From Flavobacterium sp. ENC (GTDB taxonomy: Bacteria; Bacteroidota; Bacteroidia; Flavobacteriales; Flavobacteriaceae), in NCBI RefSeq assembly GCF_020991415.1, contig NZ_JAJMOY010000004.1:124001-188000 (forward strand): DNA of 64,000 nt, written 5' to 3'. The position numbers and the translations under genes are program-made. The notes beneath the pieces were generated by a model, which was not told the DNA's origin, did no database searches, and saw nothing but the letters and a program-made list of their open reading frames with translations. Positions 44,835-53,307 of this stretch are shown piece after piece; the stretch's first letter is position 1, and each line of letters opens with the position of its first letter.

Positions 44835-47054
44835 TTAGGTTCTGTATTCCCTGGTTACTTTATCCACGCCGTCAATTTTTTTGATGGCATTGATCATTTT
44901 TTTCAAAATGGTATTATTCTTCACAATTACCGCAATCTGGCCATGAAAAATTCCGGCATCCGTACTCAAAGAAATACTCTGAATATTCACACTCATATTG
45001 TTCGAAATTACCCTGGTCAATTGATTGGTAAGTCCGAGAACATCCATTCCGGTAATATTGATAATCGCTTTGAATTCTTCCTGAGACGAATCAATCCATT
45101 TCGCGCTCATAATACGGTACGCATAATTCGACTGCATTCCGATTGCATTCGGACAATCTTTTTTATGGACTTTAATCCCTTCGTTGATCGTTACAAAACC
45201 AAAAACATCGTCACCCGGAATTGGGTTGCAGCATTGTGAAAGCTTATAATCTAATTTATCATGCTCGGTTCCAAAAACCAGCATGTCGTAATTACTGCTG
45301 ATGACAGGTTTGTGAATATCATCGTCAGCCGTATCCTTATTCCTTTTGATTTTATTTTTAAAGAAATTGATAATGGTATTGCCTTTTTGTGCGGCATAAT
45401 CTTTTAATTGCTGATTTTCAATAGCCCCGATTCCAACTCTGTAAAATAAATCTAAGCTGGTCTTAAGCTTGAAGAAGTTCACCAACTCATTGATCACCTG
45501 TTCACTTATGGTAATTTTGAGATGTTTCAGTTTTCGGGTCAGTAATTCTTTTCCTTCTTCGGCAATTTTTTTGGTGTTCTCGTTAAGAACGTTTTTGATC
45601 TTATTTTTAGCTCTTGAAGTGGTCACATATTCCAGCCAGTTCACGGTTGGCTTCTGATTGGCAGAGGTAATAACTTCGACCTGGTCACCACTTTTCAGCT
45701 CGTGATTTAAAGGAACCAGACGACCGTTTACACGTGTTCCTCTGGTTTTAATCCCGATTTCGGAGTGAATGCTAAAAGCAAAATCAAGAGAAGTAGCTCC
45801 TTTCGGCAATGATTTGATTTCTCCTTTTGGCGTAAAGACGAAGATTTCTTTTGAATACAGATTCATTTTAAAATCCTCGACAAAATCAACCGCATTCGTT
45901 TCCTGATTTTCTAAAGCCTCACGGAGTAAATTCAGCCAGACATCCAGTCCGCTTTCTTCCGTGGCTCCATTTTTATATTTGTAATGTGCCGCGTATCCTT
46001 TTTCTGCAATTTCATCCATACGTTCGCTACGAACCTGTACTTCAACCCAACGGCCTTTCGGGCCCATAACGGTGATGTGCAGCGCTTCATAACCGGTTGA
46101 TTTTGGAGAGGAAATCCAGTCGCGCAAACGGCTTGGGCTCGGTCTGTAATGATCTGTTACAATGGAATATATTTTCCAGGCTACGAATTTTTCATCGTGA
46201 GGATCTGATTTATAGACGATTCTAAGTGCGAATTTGTCGTATACTTCATCAAAGCTTACATTTTGTGCACGCATTTTTCGGCGAATCGAATAAATAGATT
46301 TCGGACGGCCTTTGATGATGTAATCAATGTTTTCGTTGTCTAACGATTTTTTCAGAACATCTGAAATATCTTTGATATAAGCATCCTGTTCTTCTTTTGT
46401 CTCCCTGATTTTGCTGACGATATCTTCGTAAACAGCCGGTTCGGTGTATTTTAAACCTAAGTCCTCGAGTTTGGTTTTGATATTGTAAAGTCCCAAACGG
46501 TGGGCGAGCGGGGCATAAATGTATAAGGTTTCGGATGCGATTTTGGTTTGTTTGTATTCCACCATCGAATCCATGGTTTGCATATTGTGCAGACGATCGG
46601 CCAGTTTGATTAAGATAACACGCACGTCATCGTTCAGGGTCAGGATCATTTTTCTGAAATTCTCTGCCTGCATGGAGGCATTCAGATCTTTCTGAACCAT
46701 CGAAATCTTCGTAAGGCCTTCCACCAACTGTGCTACTTTCGGATTGAATAAGCGCTCAATATCTTCAACAGTTATGGGTGTATCTTCGACAACATCGTGT
46801 AATAAAGCCGCTGCAATTGAGGTCGCTCCCAAACCAATTTCGGAGGCCACAATTTTTGCAACTGCAATAGGATGAAAGATATACGCTTCCCCGGATTTGC
46901 GACGTTGTTCTTTATGGGCATCAACTGCTACATCAAAAGCCTTTCTGATTAGTTTTTTGTCAGCGGGTGATAAAGTCTGGTAACTTATTCGAAGTAATTC
47001 TTTGTATTCCTGCGCAATTGCTTTATTTTCTTTTTCAATATCTATTTCTATCAT
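44835..47054 (-). CDS. Bifunctional (p)ppGpp synthetase/hydrolase of the RelA/SpoT family
   Basis: This is the stringent-response enzyme that makes and degrades (p)ppGpp. From the ATG at 47054 (MIEIDIEKENKAIAQEYKELL) it has 739 residues. The domains in order are: HD hydrolase with HPIAVAKI and LLHDVVEDTP near residue 55-90; synthetase with YIIKGRPKSIYSI and SPKSTGYEALHITV near 245-340; TGS (EIFVFTPKGEIKSLPKGATS) near 410; and a C-terminal ACT (FKAIINITGMDVLGLTNQLT). All catalytic blocks look intact. The TTG at 47069 is an unlikely start. It resembles the single Rel of Bacteroidota. Confidence 0.96.
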   Translation of the reverse strand: MIEIDIEKENKAIAQEYKELLRISYQTLSPADKKLIRKAFDVAVDAHKEQRRKSGEAYIFHPIAVAKIVASEIGLGATSIAAALLHDVVEDTPITVEDIERLFNPKVAQLVEGLTKISMVQKDLNASMQAENFRKMILTLNDDVRVILIKLADRLHNMQTMDSMVEYKQTKIASETLYIYAPLAHRLGLYNIKTKLEDLGLKYTEPAVYEDIVSKIRETKEEQDAYIKDISDVLKKSLDNENIDYIIKGRPKSIYSIRRKMRAQNVSFDEVYDKFALRIVYKSDPHDEKFVAWKIYSIVTDHYRPSPSRLRDWISSPKSTGYEALHITVMGPKGRWVEVQVRSERMDEIAEKGYAAHYKYKNGATEESGLDVWLNLLREALENQETNAVDFVEDFKMNLYSKEIFVFTPKGEIKSLPKGATSLDFAFSIHSEIGIKTRGTRVNGRLVPLNHELKSGDQVEVITSANQKPTVNWLEYVTTSRAKNKIKNVLNENTKKIAEEGKELLTRKLKHLKITISEQVINELVNFFKLKTSLDLFYRVGIGAIENQQLKDYAAQKGNTIINFFKNKIKRNKDTADDDIHKPVISSNYDMLVFGTEHDKLDYKLSQCCNPIPGDDVFGFVTINEGIKVHKKDCPNAIGMQSNYAYRIMSAKWIDSSQEEFKAIINITGMDVLGLTNQLTRVISNNMSVNIQSISLSTDAGIFHGQIAVIVKNNTILKKMINAIKKIDGVDKVTREYRT

Positions 47055-47116
47055 AACGGCATAGTTCAAGTACTAAAAATAAGCATAAGTTAGAACATAC
47101 GCAAGGGAATGGATTG

Positions 47117-47304
47117 TAGATTTATGATATTAGATTTTAGATTTTAGATTGATAAAAAGGACTTCGACTTCGCTCAGTCTGACATGAAAATTTTAGAAAG
47201 AAAAAGTAAAAATTGTTTAGCCTTTTAAGAAAATAAGTCCGCAGGACTTTAATTTTCAATCTAAAATCTAAAATCTAAAATCTAAAATCTAAAATCTAAA
47301 ATCA
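47117..47304. repeat. TCTAAAATC inverted repeats with a REP-like centre, 3' of the TrmH gene
   Basis: The left arm repeats AGATTTTAGATTTTAG (47130-47151); the right arm has seven or so units of AAATCTAA (47256-47304), complementary to it. A TTCGACTTCGCTCAG core lies between them. The right arm ends exactly at the TrmH-family stop codon (47302-47304). Confidence 0.85.
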
Positions 47305-48090
47305 AAACCCCCTCTGGCGTTTCGCTTCAAAAATTAAAATGGCGGCTGCAACAGATACATTCATACTGTCGATTTCGCCCTGCATGGGAATGATGATATT
47401 TTGTGTGGCAGCATCACGCCATTCCTGAGTCAGGCCCGTGGCTTCTGTACCAACCACTAAGGCTGTCGGGGTGGTAAAATCCTGTGTGTGATAAGAAGTG
47501 GAATCTTGTAAAGTAGCGCAGTAAAAACCGATCTTTTTTTCTTTCAGAAAAGCAATAATTTCGGCGGTGGTGCCTGTAGCAATCTGATTGGTAAACAGGC
47601 AGCCTACGCTGGAACGAACGATATTTGGATTGTATAAATCACTTTTCGGGTTGGCGATCAGAACAGCATCTAAATTGGCAGCATCCGCAGTACGTAAAAG
47701 GGCACCGATATTTCCCGGTTTTTCGGGTGCTTCGGCTACTAAAATTAATGGATTAGCGGATAATTTTAGATCAGATAACTGCAATGATTTTGTTTTGGCG
47801 ATAGCCAGAATGCCTTCAGTGGTATCACGATAGGCCAGTTTCTGATACACTTCTTTGTTGATTTCTATTAGCTGAAGCGGTGTGCCGATTAATTTCTGTA
47901 TCTGATTTTCAGTAACTAATTCCGGTAAAAATAAAACCGTTTCTATTTCGTAACCGCCTTTTATGGCTATTGAAATTTCACGTAAACCTTCAATTAAAAA
48001 TGTTCCGGTTTGCTTGCGGGCTTTTGCTTTTTCCTGCAGCAAAACAAGTGATTTTATAAACGGATTTTGGATTGAAGTAATTTGTTTCAT
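47302..48090 (-). CDS. TrmH/SpoU family RNA 2'-O-methyltransferase
   Basis: This 262-residue SPOUT methyltransferase adds a 2'-O-methyl group to a ribosomal or transfer RNA. The N-terminal substrate-binding part starts KQITSIQNPFIKSLVLLQEKAKARKQTGTFLIEG. The three SpoU motifs are NPLILVAEAPEKPGNIGALLRTADAA near residue 115, LVVGTEATGLTQEW near 205, and IPMQGEIDSMNVSVAAAILIFEA near 230. The site it modifies cannot be told. It is cut off from the Rel gene by the AT-rich repeat gap. Confidence 0.93.
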   Translation of the reverse strand: MKQITSIQNPFIKSLVLLQEKAKARKQTGTFLIEGLREISIAIKGGYEIETVLFLPELVTENQIQKLIGTPLQLIEINKEVYQKLAYRDTTEGILAIAKTKSLQLSDLKLSANPLILVAEAPEKPGNIGALLRTADAANLDAVLIANPKSDLYNPNIVRSSVGCLFTNQIATGTTAEIIAFLKEKKIGFYCATLQDSTSYHTQDFTTPTALVVGTEATGLTQEWRDAATQNIIIPMQGEIDSMNVSVAAAILIFEAKRQRGF

Positions 48091-48233
48091 TTTTTTTAAA
48101 GGTACTTAGGTTCTGAGGGGCTAAGGTACTGAGATTTTTTTAAAATTGGGGCAAAGGTTCAGCGTTGCAAAGGTCAATAGGTTTTCTTCTGTAAAGTTTT
48201 TAAAACCGTCAGTATTTAATAAATAAAAAAAGT

Positions 48234-48364
48234 CGCCACGAATTTCACGAATTTTCACGAATTAAAAATAGTGCAGATTCGTGAATTTGTTTCACCTTTT
48301 CGCTGTCGCTCGGTCACGAATTTGTACGAATTAAAAATTAGTGTAAATTCGTGAAATTCGTGGC
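48234..48364. repeat. CACGAATTTCACGAATT inverted repeat
   Basis: The left arm CGCCACGAATTTCACGAATTTTCACGAATT is the inverse complement of the right arm ending GTGAAATTCGTGGC. Inner copies TTCGTGAATTTG and CACGAATTTGTACGAATT sit between them. The array ends 21 bp before the stop of the phosphodiesterase gene (48385). Confidence 0.85.
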
Positions 48365-48384
48365 ATAAATACATCTAAATCCGT

Positions 48385-49470
48385 TTATTTCTCAAAAATT
48401 TCCTTAATCTCACTCGCAACAGGATGTGCTGCCGTAAAAGTGTATCCCATGATTTTGGCGATGGTTTGGGCAAATTGTTTTTGATAAAATTGAGATTCTG
48501 TTTTTATTTCGCCTTTTGGGGCAATTTCAGGGCCCATTGCGGCAAACCAAATTTCAGAGGCGCCGGCAATTTTGTCACCGTGGCTTGTCCATTCTGATTT
48601 TGTTTTATCGCCACGACCGTGATCTACTGTGATTAAGAGTGTCGTTTTGTTTTTATACTGGGGATCATTTTGTACAAAGTTCCAGATTTCTTTTATCCAG
48701 CTGTCTACCTGATTGGCGGCATCGAGATAAGATCTGTAATGTCCGGCATGTGCCCATTCGTCGGTTTCCCCGTAGGCAATGTAAAGTACTTTTGGTTTGT
48801 TGGTTTTGAGTTCGTTGATGGCTTCATAATGGGTAAAAACATCGAGGCACTCGTCCTCATGAAAGGGTTTAAAAGAATTATCACGCATTTCATTTAATAC
48901 CTTCTGAACAGCGGTAGGTTTATTTCCTCCGACAGCATCAAAGGCTGAAATTACAGGAAAGTTACTTCTTTTTTCATTCAAAATCCGATCGAAAGCATCC
49001 CAAGCGCCAAAAGCGGCTGCTTTTCCTTTTATTTTGGATTGCTGGTTTAAAAACTCCAGCACATTCACATTTGGATTCGCCTTGTATGAATTAGAGTTGA
49101 CCAAAAGATCCACATTGCCGGTCATAATTTCGCTGTAGCCCGGATAACTGAACCAATACGGATTCGAAACGTCAACTTTATTGCCTAAATCACGATTGCC
49201 GTAAATCTGACCTCTGGAAGCAATTTCAGACCATAAAAATGGCATCAGTTTTTTGCGGCTTTCTTTGGGATCTGCACTGTAGTATTTTTTGTAAATGTAA
49301 GTGCTGTCTCCCTGATTGAAGTTTTTATCATTGGCAATTGCAGCATCCATTCCTTTAAAAACTTCCTGCCATCTAAAACCGTCTGTGGTAATGATAATAA
49401 TGTTTTCTGTTTTTTGTGCTTGAGACAACAGACTGGTGAAAATGCATAGAATTATAAATATCTTTTTCAT
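48385..49470 (-). CDS. Alkaline phosphatase-superfamily protein (nucleotide pyrophosphatase/phosphodiesterase type)
   Basis: This 361-residue secreted metallohydrolase has a Sec signal from the ATG at 49470 (MKKIFIILCIFTSLLSQAQ). It has ENIIIITTDGFRWQEVFKGMDA at the start of the domain, where the Thr-Asp-Gly motif holds the nucleophile and a metal ligand. Further blocks are YIAYGETDEWAHAGHYRSY near residue 235 and TLLITVDHGRGDKTKSEWTSHGDKI near 295, with the metal-binding Asp and His residues of the superfamily. It is likely periplasmic. It has no CxPxR motif, so the FGE in this window does not act on it. Confidence 0.9.
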   Translation of the reverse strand: MKKIFIILCIFTSLLSQAQKTENIIIITTDGFRWQEVFKGMDAAIANDKNFNQGDSTYIYKKYYSADPKESRKKLMPFLWSEIASRGQIYGNRDLGNKVDVSNPYWFSYPGYSEIMTGNVDLLVNSNSYKANPNVNVLEFLNQQSKIKGKAAAFGAWDAFDRILNEKRSNFPVISAFDAVGGNKPTAVQKVLNEMRDNSFKPFHEDECLDVFTHYEAINELKTNKPKVLYIAYGETDEWAHAGHYRSYLDAANQVDSWIKEIWNFVQNDPQYKNKTTLLITVDHGRGDKTKSEWTSHGDKIAGASEIWFAAMGPEIAPKGEIKTESQFYQKQFAQTIAKIMGYTFTAAHPVASEIKEIFEK

Positions 49471-49549
49471 ATTTTTTTGATTATAAAGTTTGTAAAACAA
49501 AGATTCAAAGATTTTTTTTTAAAGATATTTAGAGCATGATAACAAAATA

Positions 49550-50644
49550 TTATTTTATTTGTTCGTCATTTTTGAATATTTCTAATTTAAAATTATTTGA
49601 ATCTTCCTTTATCCAATAGTCCACAATTAGATCCATATTTTCCATCAATTTGAGATATGAAAACACAGTTTTCAAATAATCACTTTCTTTTGTCAGTCCT
49701 TTCCATTTTTTAATTACCACTGTTATTCTTTTTTCTTTTACCTTGATTATTTCAAAATAAATTCCAATATGTAAATTTTCCTCTTTTTTTATATGAATTT
49801 CTTGTGAATTATAATTTTCTTGACAATTTTCAATTTTTATAAAATCTTTTTGTAAAATATTTATAAATTTTTTAGTTGCTGATAAATACAAATTCAAATC
49901 TTTAGAAGCTAGGAAAGCAAATACTTGCTGATAATGAATATTTGAATTTGATTCTTTAGATTTTAAATGAATAATTTCATTTCTAATTTTTTCAATTTCA
50001 AGTATTTGTCCAATTATAGTTCTGTTTTTTTCTATATCAAATTTTACATTGGGTATTTTAGTAATTACTTCTTCGATTTTTTCTTTAAAACTCACCCATC
50101 TTTCAATATTTTCTTTGTTAAGTTTAGTGATTTGTTCTTGAAATTTATTTGAATTTGATTTCTCGATTTTTGAATAAATAAAATCCTCGGGAATTATAAA
50201 ATTAAGAAAAGCTTCTACTGAAAGATGAATAAATATAATCGCACTAATTCTATATTGTATGAAACGATTAAATATTGGTGTATCGATAAGCTTTACACGG
50301 TCGAATTTTTCTGATGCGATATAATGAAAAGTTTCAGCATATTTGTTAGTCAATTGAACTTGCTCATATGCTAAATCAAAATATGCTTGAATTAAATTGG
50401 GAGCAATCCCTGCAAAAACTATCCTTTTATTTATAAATGTTGTTGCCTGAAAAAAATCTCCGTCTTCATTAGCAAGTAATAAATTTGATTTATTCTGTTT
50501 TAGCTCTTGTTCCCAAATTTTTAGTGGTTTTTCATGTAAAGCTTGTTTTACTATTTTTTTTGTTTCTTCAGAATTATCATTTAAAATCTCAGTACTTACT
50601 TTAAAGACTTTCATTCCTTCAATTCGGGTTTTCTTCAAGTTCAT
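49550..50644 (-). CDS. AT-rich orphan protein with HEPN-like R-x4-H motif
   Basis: I do not recognise a family for this 364-residue cytosolic protein. A central helical stretch has LSVEAFLNFII near residue 145, then a long Lys/Glu-rich helix and IEKIRNEIIHLKSK, whose R221-x4-H226 fits the R-x4-6-H motif of HEPN-fold RNases. The Glu in EAFLNF is at a common HEPN position. The C-terminal third is beta-rich (IGIYFEIIKVKEKRITVVIKKW). Hand counts of two 60-base lines gave about 17-22% G+C, far below the neighbours. No antitoxin-like partner is adjacent, so it may be a stand-alone acquired gene. Confidence 0.65.
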   Translation of the reverse strand: MNLKKTRIEGMKVFKVSTEILNDNSEETKKIVKQALHEKPLKIWEQELKQNKSNLLLANEDGDFFQATTFINKRIVFAGIAPNLIQAYFDLAYEQVQLTNKYAETFHYIASEKFDRVKLIDTPIFNRFIQYRISAIIFIHLSVEAFLNFIIPEDFIYSKIEKSNSNKFQEQITKLNKENIERWVSFKEKIEEVITKIPNVKFDIEKNRTIIGQILEIEKIRNEIIHLKSKESNSNIHYQQVFAFLASKDLNLYLSATKKFINILQKDFIKIENCQENYNSQEIHIKKEENLHIGIYFEIIKVKEKRITVVIKKWKGLTKESDYLKTVFSYLKLMENMDLIVDYWIKEDSNNFKLEIFKNDEQIK

Positions 50645-50717
50645 ACTTTTTAAATTTTTATTATAATCGAATATTTGTTAAGAACATTTTATAAAACCTG
50701 CTTATCTTAGAAAAAAC

Positions 50718-52049
50718 CTACAAAATCCCCCTTGACTTAATCTCCAAATATTTATTGATAGCATCCAGGGTCAGGTTTTCCGGTTGCGTCAGGATGGAAT
50801 GAATACCGTATTTTTTGAGTTCATTGGCAATTAAGCGCTTTTCGAACATGAATTTTTCAGCAATGACCTTATCGTATACTTCCTGAATCGTTTCGGTTTT
50901 TTTGTTGATGATTTGGTTCAGTTCGGTATTGCTGAAGAAAATAACGACCAGAAGATGGCTTTTTGCAATTCCTTTCAAATAAGGCAGCTGACGGTTCAGG
51001 CCATCCATGGTTTCGAAATTCGTGTACAAAATAATCAGACTTCTCTGGTTGATGTTCTTTTTGATGTCGACATACAATCTGCTATAGTCACTTTCAAAAA
51101 AATCAGTTTTGATATTGTATAGTGTTTCGAGGATTTTCTGCATTTGCGAGCCTCTTTTTTCGGCAAAAACCCTGTTTTCAACCTTTTTAGAAAAGGCAAA
51201 AATCCCTGCTTTGTCCTGCTTTTTCAGGATAACATTGGATAAAACCAGAGTTGAATTTATGGCATAATCCAGCAGACTTAAGCCGTTAAAAGGCATTTGC
51301 ATACTGCGTCCTTTATCAATCGCCAGATAAACCGATTGCGATTTTTCGTCCTGAAACTGGTTGACCATTAATGCATTTTTCTTTGCTGTGGCTTTCCAGT
51401 TTAAGGTTCTAAGGTCATCGCCCTGAACGTATTCCTTAATTTGCTCAAATTCCATCGTATGTCCGATACGGCGGATTTTTTTAATTCCGTATTGAAAAAG
51501 GTTATTCGAAAAGGCAAACAAATCGTATTTTTTCAATTGAATGTAAGACGGATAGGTCGGAACCATCTGGTCTTTGTCGAAAGTAAATCGTCTTGAAATT
51601 AATTTTAGCGGGGAAGAAACATAAATATTCAGGTTCCCGAAATAATACTCACCACGTTCTGTCGGACGCAGCTCGTATTGGATGTCTTCGTGGGCAGAAG
51701 CTTTTATATTTTTCAGAATTTTGAAATCCCGTACCTGAAACTGAAAAGGAATCTCGTCAATTATCTTCACTGAAATTGGAAAAGTATACTGATTTTTTAT
51801 CGCAATTTTGACCGGGTTTAAGTCCCCGTTCGAAAGCTTTTCCGGAGTATTTCTCGTTGCTTCAATGCCTGTTTTTGCTAAATACAAAAGCAGAATATCA
51901 AGCAATAGAAACGTACTTAAAACCAAAACAACAAACCAGACACCATCATATAAACGTGGAAAAATAAAAGCACAAACAAACATCCCTATAATACCTAAAA
52001 GCACATAGAAGAAGAAGTTGTTGAGATATAGGCTTTTTATGAATTTCAT
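50718..52049 (-). CDS. DUF58 family protein of the MoxR cluster
   Basis: This 443-residue membrane protein has two N-terminal transmembrane segments (residues about 8-58: FFFYVLLGIIGMFVCAFIF, VVLVLSTFLLLDILLLYLA). The cytosolic or periplasmic DUF58 domain has GDDLRTLNWKATAKKNALMVNQFQDEKSQSVYLAIDKGRSM near residue 215-250. DUF58 is a von Willebrand A-like domain that works with MoxR ATPases. It lies immediately downstream of the moxR gene on the same strand; the gap between them holds the CAGTCTC repeat array. Confidence 0.9.
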   Translation of the reverse strand: MKFIKSLYLNNFFFYVLLGIIGMFVCAFIFPRLYDGVWFVVLVLSTFLLLDILLLYLAKTGIEATRNTPEKLSNGDLNPVKIAIKNQYTFPISVKIIDEIPFQFQVRDFKILKNIKASAHEDIQYELRPTERGEYYFGNLNIYVSSPLKLISRRFTFDKDQMVPTYPSYIQLKKYDLFAFSNNLFQYGIKKIRRIGHTMEFEQIKEYVQGDDLRTLNWKATAKKNALMVNQFQDEKSQSVYLAIDKGRSMQMPFNGLSLLDYAINSTLVLSNVILKKQDKAGIFAFSKKVENRVFAEKRGSQMQKILETLYNIKTDFFESDYSRLYVDIKKNINQRSLIILYTNFETMDGLNRQLPYLKGIAKSHLLVVIFFSNTELNQIINKKTETIQEVYDKVIAEKFMFEKRLIANELKKYGIHSILTQPENLTLDAINKYLEIKSRGIL

Positions 52050-52066
52050 TTTTTTATTTTATGTTT

Positions 52067-52247
52067 TCAGTCTCGGTTTTTAGTCACGGTTTTCAGTCTC
52101 AGTCTCAGTCACAGTCTCAGTCACAGTCTCAGTCACAGTCTCAGTCACAGTCTCAGTCACAGTCGCAGTCTCAGTCTCAGTCACAGTCTCAGTTACAGTT
52201 TTCGGTTTTCAGTGTGCAAACTGTGACTGTGACTGAAAACTGCGACT
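52067..52247. repeat. CAGTCTCAGTCA 12-bp tandem array with inverted right arm
   Basis: About nine near-perfect units of the 12-mer CAGTCTCAGTCA run from about 52095 to 52200, followed by complement-type sequence (GTGACTGTGACTG, GACTGAAAACTGCGACT). It is the clearest member of the CAGTCTC family and can form a large hairpin. It sits between the stop of moxR (52253) and the start of the DUF58 gene, so it would be transcribed within the operon. Confidence 0.92.
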
Positions 52248-52252
52248 CTTTT

Positions 52253-53266
52253 CTACCTCGGAATTTCAACTGTTTCGATGATCTGCTTAATGATCTCAGC
52301 ACTTGTAATACCTTCCATTTCGCGTTCCGGTGTCACGATAACACGGTGCTGTAAAACAGGAACTGCTGCTTCTTTGATATCTTCGGGTGTTACAAAATCA
52401 CGGCCACGAATGGCTGCAAAACCTTTGGATGCATTTAGTATGGCTATTGAGGCACGGGGAGAAGCTCCTAAGTATAAGAAAGCATTCTCACGGGTATTAA
52501 CGACGATTCTGGCAATGTATTCCAACAGGTTCTGTTCGACCCTGATTTGTTTGATCAGTGCCTGATAGGCTTTGATTTCTTCCGCAGAAAGAATTGTTTT
52601 GATGGCTTCTAACTTACCGTGATCCTGTAACAAATGCTCCCTTTGAATGATCAGGATTTCTTCATCCAGTTTCGGATAATCGATGGTAATTTTGAATAAA
52701 AAACGGTCTAATTGTGCTTCCGGCAAACGATAGGTTCCTTCCTGCTCAATTGGGTTTTGCGTAGCAATTACCAGAAAAGGCGTTTCAAGGATATAAGCCG
52801 ATCCGTCAATGGTGATCTGACGTTCTTCCATAACTTCAAAAAGGGCTGCCTGTGTTTTGGCAGGAGCACGGTTGATCTCGTCAATCAGAATCAGATTGGA
52901 GAAAATCGGCCCTTTTTTAAATTCAAATTCTGAATTTTTTAAATTAAAGATTGATGTTCCCAAAATATCAGAAGGCATTAAATCCGGTGTAAACTGAATT
53001 CGGCTAAAGCCAATATTTAAAGTTTTGGATAATAATTTAGCCGTAATCGTTTTGGCAACTCCCGGCACACCTTCCAGTAAAACATGCCCATTGGATAAAA
53101 TAGCAACCAAAAGCTGGTCAATCATTTTATGCTGGCCGACAATTACCGTTTCAAGCTCTTTTTTGATCGTATTAACGTGCTCTAAAAGTGGCGCTAAATT
53201 TAATCGTGTTTCAAAATTTACGTTTTCGTTGGTAACTTCTGGTTCTGGTGTATTAAAATCGTCCAT
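52253..53266 (-). CDS. MoxR-family AAA+ ATPase
   Basis: This 337-residue AAA+ chaperone-like ATPase has Walker A GVPGVAKT at residues 66-73, Walker B SNLILIDEINRAP near 130, a sensor-1 block VIATQNPIEQEGTYRLPEAQLDRF near 170, and the C-terminal helical domain (ILNASKGFAAIRGRDFVTPEDIKE). MoxR proteins mature metallo- or vWA-domain partners. Here the partner is likely the DUF58 protein. The operon order is SpoIIM, DUF4129, DUF4350, MoxR, DUF58. Confidence 0.94.
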   Translation of the reverse strand: MDDFNTPEPEVTNENVNFETRLNLAPLLEHVNTIKKELETVIVGQHKMIDQLLVAILSNGHVLLEGVPGVAKTITAKLLSKTLNIGFSRIQFTPDLMPSDILGTSIFNLKNSEFEFKKGPIFSNLILIDEINRAPAKTQAALFEVMEERQITIDGSAYILETPFLVIATQNPIEQEGTYRLPEAQLDRFLFKITIDYPKLDEEILIIQREHLLQDHGKLEAIKTILSAEEIKAYQALIKQIRVEQNLLEYIARIVVNTRENAFLYLGASPRASIAILNASKGFAAIRGRDFVTPEDIKEAAVPVLQHRVIVTPEREMEGITSAEIIKQIIETVEIPR

Positions 53267-53307
53267 GTTTGGTATGTTTTCTTTTGAATGAATTTCTGTT
53301 AAAAATA

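Noticed and set aside
44760..45239. Plus-strand open frame of 159 codons
   Set aside because: Antisense to the end of the Rel gene and the gene next to it.
48385..49470. Sulfatase that could be a client of the FGE
   Set aside because: It has the phosphodiesterase TTDGF motif and lacks the CxPxR sulfatase motif.
52095..52200. Possible CRISPR array
   Set aside because: The units are contiguous 12-mers with no unique spacers, and no cas gene lies in the window.
52061..52354. Open frame with a poly Gln-Ser repeat
   Set aside because: It is the translation of the CAGTCTC array plus antisense of the moxR 3' end; it has no sign of coding beyond the repeat.
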